This document shows, piece by piece, positions 9,274 to 18,227 of a stretch of DNA of 64,000 nucleotides. The position numbers were made by a program, and so were the translations under genes. The notes below the pieces were generated by a model. That model made no database searches and was not told the DNA's origin. It worked only from the letters and a program-made list of their open reading frames with translations. Numbering within the stretch: the stretch's first letter is position 1; each line of letters begins with the position of its first letter. Source of the stretch: Heliocidaris erythrogramma (Eukaryota; Echinodermata; Echinoidea; Camarodonta; Echinometridae). The stretch spans positions 34,666,625 through 34,730,624 of the forward strand of contig CM046853.1 in NCBI GenBank assembly GCA_025617745.1. Reading direction: 5' to 3'.

Positions 9274-9346
9274 AGGCCTGAAAGGGAGTCGAACCCTCGA
9301 TCTTCTGTTTACGAGACAGACGCCGTAACCACTTGGCCACCAGGCC
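9274..9346 (-). tRNA. tRNA-Thr(CGU)
   Basis: G49-U65 form with hairpin trailer. Confidence 0.88.
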
Positions 9347-9431
9347 TTACATACTTGGTTTGGAATCAAAGAAATCTTTCTTTGCTTACCGTCACTGCGA
9401 TTAAATTTAAACAAAAATGTATGACGTATTC

Positions 9432-9504
9432 AGGCCTGAGAGGGAGTCGAACCCTCGATCTTCTGTTTACGAGACAGACGCCGTAACCACTTGGCCACCA
9501 GGCC
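9432..9504 (-). tRNA. tRNA-Thr(CGU)
   Basis: Consensus copy. Confidence 0.92.
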
Positions 9505-9589
9505 TTACATGCTTCGTTTGGAATCAAACAAATCTTTCTTTGCTTACCGTCACTGCGATTAAATTTAAACAAAAATGTATGACGTATTC

Positions 9590-9662
9590 AGGCCTGAGAG
9601 GGAGTCGAACCCTCGATCTTCTGTTTACGAGACAGACGCCGTAACCACTTGACCATTAGGCC
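9590..9662 (-). tRNA. tRNA-Thr(CGU), hybrid copy
   Basis: Same hybrid structure as the copy at 8717. Confidence 0.7.
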
Positions 9663-9807
9663 TCATTTCCTCATTGCTATCATATTGGATGAAAAGATCT
9701 ATGAAATAGAATATTTATATTTAAAAAAATATTTTTTTGGAACGATGTGTATATAAAATAAAATATTTATGTTTAAGAAAGGTTATGTAGGCAGACGATA
9801 TGTGCTC

Positions 9808-9880
9808 AGGCCTGAAAGGGAGTCGAACCCTCGATCTTCTGTTTACGAGACAGACGCCGTAACCACTTGGCCACCAGGCC
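9808..9880 (-). tRNA. tRNA-Thr(CGU)
   Basis: G49-U65 form; no run of four or more T in the first 40 nt downstream, so termination may be weak. Confidence 0.84.
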
Positions 9881-9965
9881 TTACATGCTTCGTTTGGAAT
9901 CAAACAAATCTTTCTTTGCTTACCGTCACTGCGATTAAATTTAAACAAAAATGTATGACGTATTC

Positions 9966-10043
9966 AGGCCTGAGAGGGAGTTGAATTGAACCCCTGATCT
10001 TCTGTTTACGAGACAGACGCCGGAACCACTTGACCATTAGGCC
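9966..10043 (-). pseudogene. tRNA-Thr pseudogene, T-loop insert
   Basis: 78-nt form. Confidence 0.7.
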
Positions 10044-10163
10044 TCATTTCTTCATTGCTATCATATTGGATGAAAAGATCTATGAAATAGAATATTTATA
10101 TTAAAAAAAAATTTGGATCGATGTATATCAAAAAAAAAATATTTAAGCACACGATATGTGCTC

Positions 10164-10236
10164 AGGCCTGAAAGGGAGTCGAACCCTCGATCTTCTGTTT
10201 ACGAGACAGACGCCGTAACCACTTGGCCACCAGGCC
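10164..10236 (-). tRNA. tRNA-Thr(CGU)
   Basis: G49-U65 form with hairpin trailer. Confidence 0.88.
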
Positions 10237-10321
10237 TTACATACTTGGTTTGGAATCAAAGAAATCTTTCTTTGCTTACCGTCACTGCGATTAAATTTAA
10301 ACAAAAATGTATGACGTATTC

Positions 10322-10394
10322 AGGCCTGAGAGGGAGTCGAACCCTCGATCTTCTGTTTACGAGACAGACGCCGTAACCACTTGGCCACCAGGCC
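10322..10394 (-). tRNA. tRNA-Thr(CGU)
   Basis: Consensus copy. Confidence 0.92.
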
Positions 10395-10479
10395 TTACAT
10401 GCTTCGTTTGGAATCAAACAAATCTTTCTTTGCTTACCGTCACTGCGATTAAATTTAAACAAAAATGTATGACGTATTC

Positions 10480-10552
10480 AGGCCTGAGAGGGAGTCGAAC
10501 CCTCGATCTTCTGTTTACGAGACAGACGCCGTAACCACTTGGCCACCAGGCC
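10480..10552 (-). tRNA. tRNA-Thr(CGU)
   Basis: Consensus copy; lacks the U31-G39 change of its counterpart at 7751. Confidence 0.92.
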
Positions 10553-10637
10553 TTACATACTTGGTTTGGAATCAAACAAATCTTTCTTTGCTTACCGTCA
10601 CTGCGATTAAATTTAAACAAAAATGTATGACGTATTC

Positions 10638-10710
10638 AGGCCTGAGAGGGAGTCGAACCCTCGATCTTCTGTTTACGAGACAGACGCCGTAACCACTTGG
10701 CCACCAGGCC
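10638..10710 (-). tRNA. tRNA-Thr(CGU)
   Basis: Consensus copy. Confidence 0.92.
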
Positions 10711-10769
10711 TTACATACTTCGTTTGCCGTCACTGCGATTAAATTTAAACAAAAATGTATGACGTATTC

Positions 10770-10842
10770 AGGCCTGAGAGGGAGTCGAACCCTCGATCTT
10801 TTGTTTACGAGACAGACGCCGTAACCGCTTGGCCACCAGGCC
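10770..10842 (-). tRNA. tRNA-Thr(CGU)
   Basis: Counterpart of 8041: C28-A42 mismatch and AGCGG box A. Confidence 0.78.
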
Positions 10843-10927
10843 TTACATGCTTTGTTTGGAATCAAACAAATCTTTCTTTGCTTACCGTCACTGCGATTAA
10901 ATTTAAACAAAAATGTATGACGTATTC

Positions 10928-11000
10928 AGGCCTGAGAGGGAGTCGAACCCTCGATCTTCTGTTTACGAGACAGACGCCGTAACCACTTGGCCACCAGGCC
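10928..11000 (-). tRNA. tRNA-Thr(CGU)
   Basis: Consensus copy. Confidence 0.92.
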
Positions 11001-11085
11001 TTACATGCTTTGTTTGGAATCAAAGAAATCTTTCTTTGCTTACCGTCACTGCCATTAAATTTAAACAAAAATGTATGACGTATTC

Positions 11086-11163
11086 AGGCCTGAGAGGGAG
11101 TTGAATTGAACCCCTGATCTTCTGTTTACGAGACAGACGCCGGAACCACTTGACCATTAGGCC
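11086..11163 (-). pseudogene. tRNA-Thr pseudogene, T-loop insert
   Basis: 78-nt form. Confidence 0.7.
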
Positions 11164-11286
11164 TCATTTCTTCATTGCTATCATATTGGATGAAAAGATC
11201 TATGAAATAGAATATTTATATTAAAAAAATAATAATTTTGGATCGATGTTATCAAAAAAAAATATTTAGGCAGACGATATGTGCTC

Positions 11287-11359
11287 AGGCCTGAAAGGGA
11301 GTCGAACCCTCGATCTTCTGTTTACGAGACAGACGCCGTAACCACTTGGCCACCAGGCC
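11287..11359 (-). tRNA. tRNA-Thr(CGU)
   Basis: G49-U65 form. Confidence 0.87.
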
Positions 11360-11444
11360 TTACATGCTTCGTTTGGAATCAAACAAATCTTTCTTTGCTT
11401 ACCGTCACTGCGATTAAATTTAAACAAAAATGTATGACGTATTC

Positions 11445-11517
11445 AGGCCTGAGAGGGAGTTGAACCCCCGATCTTCTGTTTACGAGACAGACGCCGTAAC
11501 CACTTGACCATTAGGCC
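11445..11517 (-). tRNA. tRNA-Thr(CGU), hybrid copy
   Basis: 73 nt with T-loop TTCAACT (box B still fits GGTTCRANTCC) but acceptor GGCCTAA with an A6-C67 mismatch. Confidence 0.65.
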
Positions 11518-11641
11518 TCATTTCTTCATTGCTATCATATTGGATGAAAAGATCTATGAAATAGAATATTTATATTAAAAAAAAATATTTTTTTGAAACG
11601 ATGTATATAAAAAAAAATATTAAAGCACACGATATGTGCTC

Positions 11642-11714
11642 AGGCCTGAAAGGGAGTCGAACCGTCGATCTTCTGTTTACGAGACAGACGCCGTAACCAC
11701 TTGGCCACCAGGCC
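11642..11714 (-). tRNA. tRNA-Thr(CGU)
   Basis: G49-U65 form with C51-C63 mismatch. Confidence 0.72.
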
Positions 11715-11799
11715 TTACATGCTTCGTTTGGAATCAAACAAATCTTTCTTTGCTTACCGTCACTGCGATTAAATTTAAACAAAAATGTATGACGTATTC

Positions 11800-11877
11800 A
11801 GGCCTGAGAGGGAGTTGAATTGAACCCCTGATCTTCTGTTTACGAGACAGACACCGGAACCACTTGACCATTAGGCC
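11800..11877 (-). pseudogene. tRNA-Thr pseudogene, T-loop insert
   Basis: 78-nt form with a further D-arm change. Confidence 0.7.
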
Positions 11878-12000
11878 TCATTTCTTCATTGCTATCATAT
11901 TGGATGAAAAGATCTATGAAATAGAATATTTATATTAAAAAAAAAAAGATTTGGAACGATGTATATAAAAAAAAAATATTTAAGCACACGATATGTGCTC

Positions 12001-12073
12001 AGGCCTGAAAGGGAGTCGAACCCTCGATCTTCTGTTTACGAGACAGACGCCGTAACCACTTGGCCACCAGGCC
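12001..12073 (-). tRNA. tRNA-Thr(CGU)
   Basis: G49-U65 form with hairpin trailer. Confidence 0.88.
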
Positions 12074-12158
12074 TTACATACTTGGTTTGGAATCAAACAA
12101 ATCTTTCTTTGCTTACCGTCACTGCGATTAAATTTAAACAAAAATGTATGACGTATTC

Positions 12159-12231
12159 AGGCCTGAGAGGGAGTCGAACCCTCGATCTTCTGTTTACGAG
12201 ACAGACGCCGTAACCACTTGGCCACCAGGCC
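12159..12231 (-). tRNA. tRNA-Thr(CGU)
   Basis: Consensus copy. Confidence 0.92.
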
Positions 12232-12290
12232 TTACATACTTCGTTTGCCGTCACTGCGATTAAATTTAAACAAAAATGTATGACGTATTC

Positions 12291-12363
12291 AGGCCTGAGA
12301 GGGAGTCGAACCCTCGATCTTCTGTTTACGAGACAGACGCCGTAACCGCTTGGCCACCAGGCC
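12291..12363 (-). tRNA. tRNA-Thr(CGU)
   Basis: Short 132-bp spacing; AGCGG in box A. Confidence 0.85.
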
Positions 12364-12448
12364 TTACATGCTTTGTTTGGAATCAAACAAATCTTTCTTT
12401 GCTTACCGTCACTGCGATTAAATTTAAACAAAAATGTATGACGTATTC

Positions 12449-12521
12449 AGGCCTGAGAGGGAGTCGAACCCTCGATCTTCTGTTTACGAGACAGACGCCG
12501 TAACCACATGGCCACCAGGCC
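12449..12521 (-). tRNA. tRNA-Thr(CGU)
   Basis: A14 changed to U in box A (TGGCCATGTGG), a conserved position. Confidence 0.72.
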
Positions 12522-12603
12522 TTACATACTTGTTTTGTAATCAAAGAAATCTTTCTTTGCTTACCGTTACCGTTTAATTTAAACAAAAATGTATGACGTA
12601 TTC

Positions 12604-12676
12604 AGGCCTGAGAGGGAGTCGAACCCTCGATCTTCTGTTTACGAGACAGACGCCGTAACCACTTGGCCACCAGGCC
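12604..12676 (-). tRNA. tRNA-Thr(CGU)
   Basis: Consensus copy; its 3'-side spacer has small changes. Confidence 0.92.
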
Positions 12677-12761
12677 TTACATGCTTCGTTTGGAATCAAA
12701 CAAATCTTTCTTTGCTTACCGTCACTGCGATTAAATTTAAACAAAAATGTATGACGTATTC

Positions 12762-12834
12762 AGGCCTGAGAGGGAGTCGAACCCTCGATCTTCTGTTTAC
12801 GAGACAGACGCCGTAACCACTTGGCCACCAGGCC
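12762..12834 (-). tRNA. tRNA-Thr(CGU)
   Basis: Consensus copy. Confidence 0.92.
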
Positions 12835-12920
12835 TTACATACTTGGTTTGGAATCAAAGAAATCTTTATTTGCTTACCGTCACTGCGATTAAATTTAAAC
12901 AAAAACTGTATGACGTTTTC

Positions 12921-12993
12921 AGGCCTGAGAGGGAATCGAACCCTCGATCTTCTGTTTACGAGACAGACGCCGTAACCACTTGGCCACCAGGCC
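12921..12993 (-). tRNA. tRNA-Thr(CGU)
   Basis: Box B GGTTCGATTCC, still a full match; trailer CAGTTTTTG. Confidence 0.9.
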
Positions 12994-13052
12994 TTACATA
13001 ATTCGTTTGCCGTCACTGCGATTAAATTTAAACAAAAATGTATGACATATTC

Positions 13053-13125
13053 AGGCCTGAGAGGGAGTCGAACCCTCGATCTTCTGTTTACGAGACAGAC
13101 GCCGTAACCACTTGGCCACCAGGCC
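13053..13125 (-). tRNA. tRNA-Thr(CGU)
   Basis: Consensus copy. Confidence 0.92.
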
Positions 13126-13211
13126 TTACATACTTGGTTTGGAATCAAAGAAATCTTTATTTGCTTACCGTCACTGTGATTAAATTTAAACAAAAACTGT
13201 ATGACGTTTTC

Positions 13212-13284
13212 AGGCCTGAGAGGGAATCGAACCCTCGATCTTCTGTTTACGAGACAGACGCCGTAACCACTTGGCCACCAGGCC
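13212..13284 (-). tRNA. tRNA-Thr(CGU)
   Basis: Box B GGTTCGATTCC variant. Confidence 0.9.
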
Positions 13285-13369
13285 TTACATACTTGTTTTG
13301 GAATCAAAGAAATCTTTCTTTGCTTACCGTCACTGCGATTAAATTTAAACAAAAATGTATGACGTATTC

Positions 13370-13442
13370 AGGCCTGAGAGGGAGTCGAACCCTCGATCTT
13401 CTGTTTACGAGACAGACGCCGTAACCACTTGGCCACCAGGCC
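13370..13442 (-). tRNA. tRNA-Thr(CGU)
   Basis: Consensus copy. Confidence 0.92.
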
Positions 13443-13527
13443 TTACATGCTTTGTTTGGAATCAAAGAAATCTTTCTTTGCTTACCTTCATTGCGATTAA
13501 ATTTAAACAAAAATATATGACGTATTC

Positions 13528-13600
13528 AGGCCTGAGAGGGAGTCGAACCCTCGATCTTCTGTTTACGAGACAGACGGCGTAACCACTTGGCCACCAGGCC
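13528..13600 (-). tRNA. tRNA-Thr(CGU)
   Basis: One D-stem mismatch (C11 opposite C24). Confidence 0.8.
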
Positions 13601-13685
13601 TTACATGCTTCGTTTGGAATCAAACAAATCTTTCTTTGCTTACCGTCAAAATGATTATATTTAAACAGAAATGTATGACGTATTC

Positions 13686-13763
13686 AGGACTGAGAGGGAG
13701 TTGAATTGAACCCCCGATCTTCTGTTTACAAGACAGACGCCGTAACCACTTGACCATTAGGCC
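13686..13763 (-). pseudogene. tRNA-Thr pseudogene, T-loop insert, UGU loop
   Basis: 78-nt form with loop CTTGTAA, as at 6850. Confidence 0.68.
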
Positions 13764-13887
13764 TCATTTCTTCATTGCTATCATATTGGATGAAAAGATC
13801 TATGAAATAGAATATTTATATTTAAAAAAATATTTTTTTGGAACGATGTATATAAAAAAAAAATATTTAAGCACACGATATGTGCTC

Positions 13888-13960
13888 AGGCCTGAAAGGG
13901 AGTCGAACCCTCGATCTTCTGTTTACGAGACAGACGCCGTAACCACTTGGCCACCAGGCC
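13888..13960 (-). tRNA. tRNA-Thr(CGU)
   Basis: G49-U65 form with hairpin trailer. Confidence 0.88.
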
Positions 13961-14045
13961 TTACATGCTTCGTTTGGAATCAAACAAATCTTTCTTTGCT
14001 TACCGTCACTGCGATTAAATTTAAACAAAAATGTATGACGTATTC

Positions 14046-14123
14046 AGGCCTGAGAGGGAGTTGAATTGAACCCTCGATCTTCTGTTTACGAGACAGACGC
14101 CGGAACCACTTGACCATTAGGCC
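14046..14123 (-). pseudogene. tRNA-Thr pseudogene, T-loop insert
   Basis: 78-nt form. Confidence 0.7.
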
Positions 14124-14247
14124 TCATTTCTTCATTGCTATTATATTGGATGAAAAGATCTATGAAATAGAATATTTATATTAAAAAAAAAAAATTTTTG
14201 GATCGATGTTATCAAAAAAAAAATATTTAAGCACACGATATGTGCTC

Positions 14248-14320
14248 AGGCCTGAAAGGGAGTCGAACCCTCGATCTTCTGTTTACGAGACAGACGCCGT
14301 AACCGGTTGCCCACCAGGCC
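14248..14320 (-). tRNA. tRNA-Thr(CGU), box A damaged
   Basis: Box A reads TGGGCAACCGG; promoter and D arm are probably impaired. Confidence 0.6.
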
Positions 14321-14404
14321 TTACATGCTTTGTTTGGAATCAAACAAATCTTTCTTTGCTTACCGTCACTGCGATTACATTTTTAAAAAATGTATAACGT
14401 ATTC

Positions 14405-14477
14405 AGGCCTGAGAGGGAATCGAACCCTCGATCTTCTGTTTACGAGACAGACGCCGGAACCACTTGGCCACCAGGCC
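14405..14477 (-). tRNA. tRNA-Thr(CGU)
   Basis: One D-stem mismatch; box B GGTTCGATTCC. Confidence 0.78.
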
Positions 14478-14550
14478 TTACATGCTTTGTTTGGAATCAA
14501 AGAAATCTTTCTTTGCTTACCGTCCCTGCGATTAAATTTAAACAAAAATA

Positions 14551-14581
14551 TATGACGCCGTAACCACTTGACCACCAGGCC
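14551..14581 (-). pseudogene. tRNA-Thr 5' fragment
   Basis: An internal deletion leaves only the acceptor and D-arm part. Confidence 0.6.
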
Positions 14582-14666
14582 TTACATACTTTGTTTGGAA
14601 TCAAAGAAATCTTTCTTTGCGTACCGTCACTGCGATTAAATTTAAACAAAAATGTGTGACGTATTC

Positions 14667-14739
14667 AGGCCTGAGAGGGAGTCGAACCCTCGATCTTCTG
14701 TTTACGAGACAGACGCCGTAACCACTTGGCCACCAGGCC
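14667..14739 (-). tRNA. tRNA-Thr(CGU)
   Basis: Consensus copy. Confidence 0.92.
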
Positions 14740-14824
14740 TTACATGCTTTGTTTGGAATCAAAGAAATCTTTCTTTGCTTACCGTCACTGCGATTAAATT
14801 TAAACAAAAATGTATGACGTATTC

Positions 14825-14897
14825 AGGCCTGAGAGGGAATCGAACCCTCGATCTTCTGTTTACGAGACAGACGCCGTAACCACTTGGCCACCAGGCC
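14825..14897 (-). tRNA. tRNA-Thr(CGU)
   Basis: Box B GGTTCGATTCC variant. Confidence 0.9.
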
Positions 14898-14956
14898 TTA
14901 CATACTTCGTTTGCCGTCACTGCGATTAAATTTAAACAAAAATGTATGACGTATTC

Positions 14957-15029
14957 AGGCCTGAGAGGGAGTCGAACCCTCGATCTTTTGTTTACGAGAC
15001 AGACGCCGTAACCGCTTGGCCACCAGGCC
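14957..15029 (-). tRNA. tRNA-Thr(CGU)
   Basis: C28-A42 mismatch and AGCGG box A, as at 8041 and 10770. Confidence 0.78.
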
Positions 15030-15114
15030 TTACATGCTTTGTTTGGAATCAAACAAATCTTTCTTTGCTTACCGTCACTGCGATTAAATTTAAACAAAAA
15101 TGTATGACGTATTC

Positions 15115-15187
15115 AGGCCTGAGAGGGAGTCGAACCCTCGATCTTCTGTTTACGAGACAGACGCCGTAACCACTTGGCCACCAGGCC
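15115..15187 (-). tRNA. tRNA-Thr(CGU)
   Basis: Consensus copy. Confidence 0.92.
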
Positions 15188-15246
15188 TTACATACTTCGT
15201 TTGCCGTAACTGCGATTAAATTTAAACAAAAATGTATGACGTATTC

Positions 15247-15319
15247 AGGCCTGAGAGGGAGTCGAACCCTCGATCTTCTGTTTACGAGTCAGACGCCGTA
15301 ACCACTTGGCCACCAGGCC
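15247..15319 (-). tRNA. tRNA-Thr(CGU)
   Basis: A31-A39 mismatch at the top of the anticodon stem. Confidence 0.8.
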
Positions 15320-15378
15320 TTACATACTTCGTTTGCCGTCACTGCGATTAAATTTAAACAAAAATGTATGACGTATTC

Positions 15379-15451
15379 AGGCCTGAGAGGGAGTCGAACC
15401 CTCGATCTTCTGTTTACGAGACAGACGCCGTAACCGCTTGGCCACCAGGCC
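15379..15451 (-). tRNA. tRNA-Thr(CGU)
   Basis: AGCGG in box A; third of three consecutive 132-bp steps. Confidence 0.85.
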
Positions 15452-15536
15452 TTACATGCTTTGTTTGGAATCAAACAAATCTTTCTTTGCTTACCGTCAC
15501 TGCGATTACATTTTTAAAAAAATGTATAACGTATTC

Positions 15537-15609
15537 AGGCCTGAAAGGGAGTCGAACCCTCGATCTTCTGTTTACGAGACAGACGCCGTAACCACTTGGC
15601 CACCAGGCC
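15537..15609 (-). tRNA. tRNA-Thr(CGU)
   Basis: G49-U65 form; 3' trailer has T7. Confidence 0.88.
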
Positions 15610-15694
15610 TTACATGCTTTGTTTGAAATCAAAGAAATCTTTCTTTGCTTACCGTCACTGCGATTAAATTTAAACAAAAATGTATGACGTATTC

Positions 15695-15767
15695 AGGCCT
15701 GAGAGGGAGTCGAACCCTCGATCTTCTGTTTACGAGACAGACGCCGTAACCACTTGGCCACCAGGCC
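15695..15767 (-). tRNA. tRNA-Thr(CGU)
   Basis: Consensus copy. Confidence 0.92.
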
Positions 15768-15852
15768 TTACATGCTTTGTTTGGAATCAAAGAAATCTTT
15801 CTTTGCTTACCGTCACTGCGATTAAATTTAAACAAAAATATATGACGTATTC

Positions 15853-15925
15853 AGGCCTGAGAGGGAGTCGAACCCTCGAAATTCTGTTTACGAGACAGAC
15901 GCCGGAACCACTTGGCCACCAGGCC
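15853..15925 (-). tRNA. tRNA-Thr(CGU)
   Basis: Variable-loop bases changed and a D-stem mismatch. Confidence 0.72.
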
Positions 15926-15999
15926 TTACATGCTTTGTTTGAAATCAAAGAAATCTTTCTTTGCTTACCGTCCCTGCGATTAAATTTAAACCAAAATAT

Positions 16000-16021
16000 A
16001 TGACCACTTGGCCACCAGGCC
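16000..16021 (-). pseudogene. tRNA-Thr 5' fragment
   Basis: Only the acceptor and start of the D arm remain. Confidence 0.55.
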
Positions 16022-16106
16022 TTACATGCTTTGTTTGGAATCAAAGAAATCTTTCTTTGCTTACCGTCACTGCGATTAAATTTAAACAAAAATGTATGAC
16101 GTATTC

Positions 16107-16192
16107 AGGCCTGAGAGGGAGTCGAACCCTCAATCTTCTGTTTACGAGACAGACGCCGTAAACAGACGCCGTAACCACTTGGCCACCAGGCC
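16107..16192 (-). pseudogene. tRNA-Thr with 13-nt internal duplication
   Basis: 86 nt; acagacgccgtaa is duplicated between the anticodon and D arms. Confidence 0.7.
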
Positions 16193-16277
16193 TTACATGC
16201 TTTGTTTGGAATCAAAGAAATCTTTCTTTGCTTACCGTCACTGCGATTAAATTTAAACAAAAATGTATGACGTATTC

Positions 16278-16350
16278 AGGCCTGAGAGGGAGTCGAACCC
16301 TCGATCTTCTGTTTACGAGACAGACGCCGTAACCACTTGGCCACCAGGCC
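16278..16350 (-). tRNA. tRNA-Thr(CGU)
   Basis: Consensus copy. Confidence 0.92.
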
Positions 16351-16435
16351 TTACATGCTTCGTTTGGAATCAAGCAAATCTTTCTTTGCTTGCCGTCACT
16401 GCGATTAAATTTAAACAAAAATGTATGACATATTC

Positions 16436-16513
16436 AGGCCTGAGAGAGAGTTGAACCCCCAATCTTCTGTTTACGATTCAGACGTCGTTACCACTTGGCC
16501 ACGCCACAAGGCC
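16436..16513 (-). pseudogene. tRNA-Thr variant, D-insert class
   Basis: 78 nt with D-arm and T-stem changes. Confidence 0.6.
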
Positions 16514-16621
16514 TCATTTCCTCATTGATGTCATATTGGATGGAAAGATCTATAAAATAGATTATTAATGTTTAATTACCGTCACTGCGATTCAATTTAA
16601 ACAAAAATGTATGACGTATTC

Positions 16622-16694
16622 AGGCCTGAGAGGGAGTCGAACCCTCGATCTTCTGTTTACGAGACAGACGCCGTAACCACTTGGCCACCAGGCC
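16622..16694 (-). tRNA. tRNA-Thr(CGU)
   Basis: Consensus copy. Confidence 0.92.
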
Positions 16695-16779
16695 TTACAT
16701 ACTTGTTTTGGAATCAAAGAAATCTTTCTTTGCTTACCGTCACTGCGATTAAATTTAAACAAAAATGTATGACGTATTC

Positions 16780-16852
16780 AGGCCTGAGAGGGAGTCGAAC
16801 CCTCGATCTTCTGTTTACGAGACAGACGCCGTAACCACTTGGCCACCAGGCC
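16780..16852 (-). tRNA. tRNA-Thr(CGU)
   Basis: Consensus copy. Confidence 0.92.
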
Positions 16853-16937
16853 TTACATGCTTTGTTTGGAATCAAACAAATCTTTCTTTGCTTACCGTCA
16901 CTGCGATTAAATTTAAACAAAAATGTATGACGTATTC

Positions 16938-17010
16938 AGGCCTAAGAGGGAGTCGAATCCTCGATCTTCTGTTTACGAGACAGACGCCGTAACCACTTGG
17001 CCACCAGGCC
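16938..17010 (-). tRNA. tRNA-Thr(CGU), A53 box B
   Basis: G53 to A breaks the G53-C61 pair and box B; G6-U67 wobble. Confidence 0.6.
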
Positions 17011-17094
17011 TTAGATGCTTCTTTTGGAATCAAGCATTTTTTTCTTTGCTCGCCGTCACTGCGATAAATTTAAACAAAAATGTATGACGTATTC

Positions 17095-17167
17095 AGGCCT
17101 GAGAGGGAGTCGAATCCTCAATCTTCTGTTTACGAGACAGACGTCGTAACCGCTTGGCCACCAGGCC
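17095..17167 (-). tRNA. tRNA-Thr(CGU), A53 box B
   Basis: A53 plus D-arm changes; probably decaying. Confidence 0.5.
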
Positions 17168-17252
17168 TTACATGCTTCGTTTGGAATCAAACAAATCTTT
17201 CTTTGCTTACCGTCACTGCGATTAAATTTAAACAAAAATGTATGACGTATTC

Positions 17253-17325
17253 AGGCCTGAGAGGCAGTTGAAGCCCCGATTTTCTGTTTACGAGACAGAC
17301 GCCGTAACCACTTGGCCACCAGACC
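17253..17325 (-). pseudogene. tRNA-Thr relic, C53-G61 class
   Basis: The T-stem is GGGGC/GCCTC with loop TTCAACT, so pairing is kept while box B is lost. The CGU loop is intact. Confidence 0.6.
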
Positions 17326-17630
17326 TCACCTGATTCAGCGTTATCATTAAGCAACTATCACAAAACTTTTAGTCTGACAAGAGGAAACGGTTTAATAGGT
17401 GATGGAATACAGATGATTCCTCAAAATGTATTGAAATGTTAACTCTTCCATAAAACCTAGTCTTTTGTGATCATCAAAACAACTAATAATTATAAAAAGG
17501 ATCATGAATGCACATAATTATAGTATTCCTGGCGATCAACAAACTCATCTTGCCTTCATGGCAGGTAAAATACCTTTCTCCGAATAACATGGTAAGAACA
17601 TGAACATGTTTTAAAAGGGGGTCAAGCCTT
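17326..17630. repeat. Array spacer S1, copy 3
   Basis: Carries the cctagtcttttgtgatc version of the middle section. Confidence 0.75.
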
Positions 17631-17656
17631 CGTCGTAACCACTTGGCCACAATGCC
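17631..17656 (-). pseudogene. tRNA-Thr 5'-half fragment
   Basis: Same S1 junction as at 3414. Confidence 0.6.
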
Positions 17657-17749
17657 TCGTTTCCTCAATGCTATCATACTGGATGAAAAGATCTATGAAA
17701 TAAAATATTTATGTTTAAGAAAGGTTATGTATGCATACGATAAGTGCTC

Positions 17750-17822
17750 AGGCCTGAAAGGGAGTCGAACCCGCGATCTTCTGTTTACGAGACAGACGCC
17801 GTAACCACTTGGCCACCAGGCC
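17750..17822 (-). tRNA. tRNA-Thr(CGU)
   Basis: G49-U65 form with C50-U64 mismatch. Confidence 0.75.
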
Positions 17823-17906
17823 TTAGATGCTTCTTTTGGAATCAAGCAATTTTTTCTTTGCTCGCCGTCACTGCGATAAATTTAAACAAAAATGTATGAC
17901 GTATTC

Positions 17907-17979
17907 AGGCCTGAGAGGGAGTCGAACCCTCGATCTTCTGTTTACGAGACAGACGCCGTAACCACTTGGCCACCAGGCC
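17907..17979 (-). tRNA. tRNA-Thr(CGU)
   Basis: Consensus copy. Confidence 0.92.
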
Positions 17980-18038
17980 TTACATAATTCGTTTGCCGTC
18001 ACTGCGATTAAATTTAAACAAAAATGTATGACGTATTC

Positions 18039-18111
18039 AGGCCTAAGAGGGAGTCGAATCCTCGATCTTCTGTTTACGAGACAGACGCCGTAACCACTTG
18101 GCCACCAGGCC
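18039..18111 (-). tRNA. tRNA-Thr(CGU), A53 box B
   Basis: A53 and a G6-U67 wobble. Confidence 0.6.
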
Positions 18112-18196
18112 TTACATGCTTGGTTTGGAATCAAAGAAATCTTTCTTTGCTTACCGTCACTGCGATTAAATTTAAACAAAAATGTATGACGTATTC

Positions 18197-18227
18197 AGGC
18201 CTGAGAGGGAGTCGAACCCTCGATCTT
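18197..18227 (-). pseudogene. tRNA-Thr 3' half, split by LINE copy 1
   Basis: T arm and acceptor 3' strand of a copy whose 5' part is at 19425-19457. Confidence 0.85.

Larger units (their letters stand above)
7073..9807 (-). repeat. 2.73-kb higher-order repeat, unit 1
   Basis: The order and spacing of tRNA classes from 7073 to about 9500 recurs 2,727-2,735 bp further on (9808 to about 12231), including the 132-bp spacing at 7909-8041 and the variant copies at 8041 and 8914. Confidence 0.8.
9808..12535 (-). repeat. 2.73-kb higher-order repeat, unit 2
   Basis: Second unit; the match to unit 1 is clear up to about 12231 and weakens after that. Confidence 0.75.
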
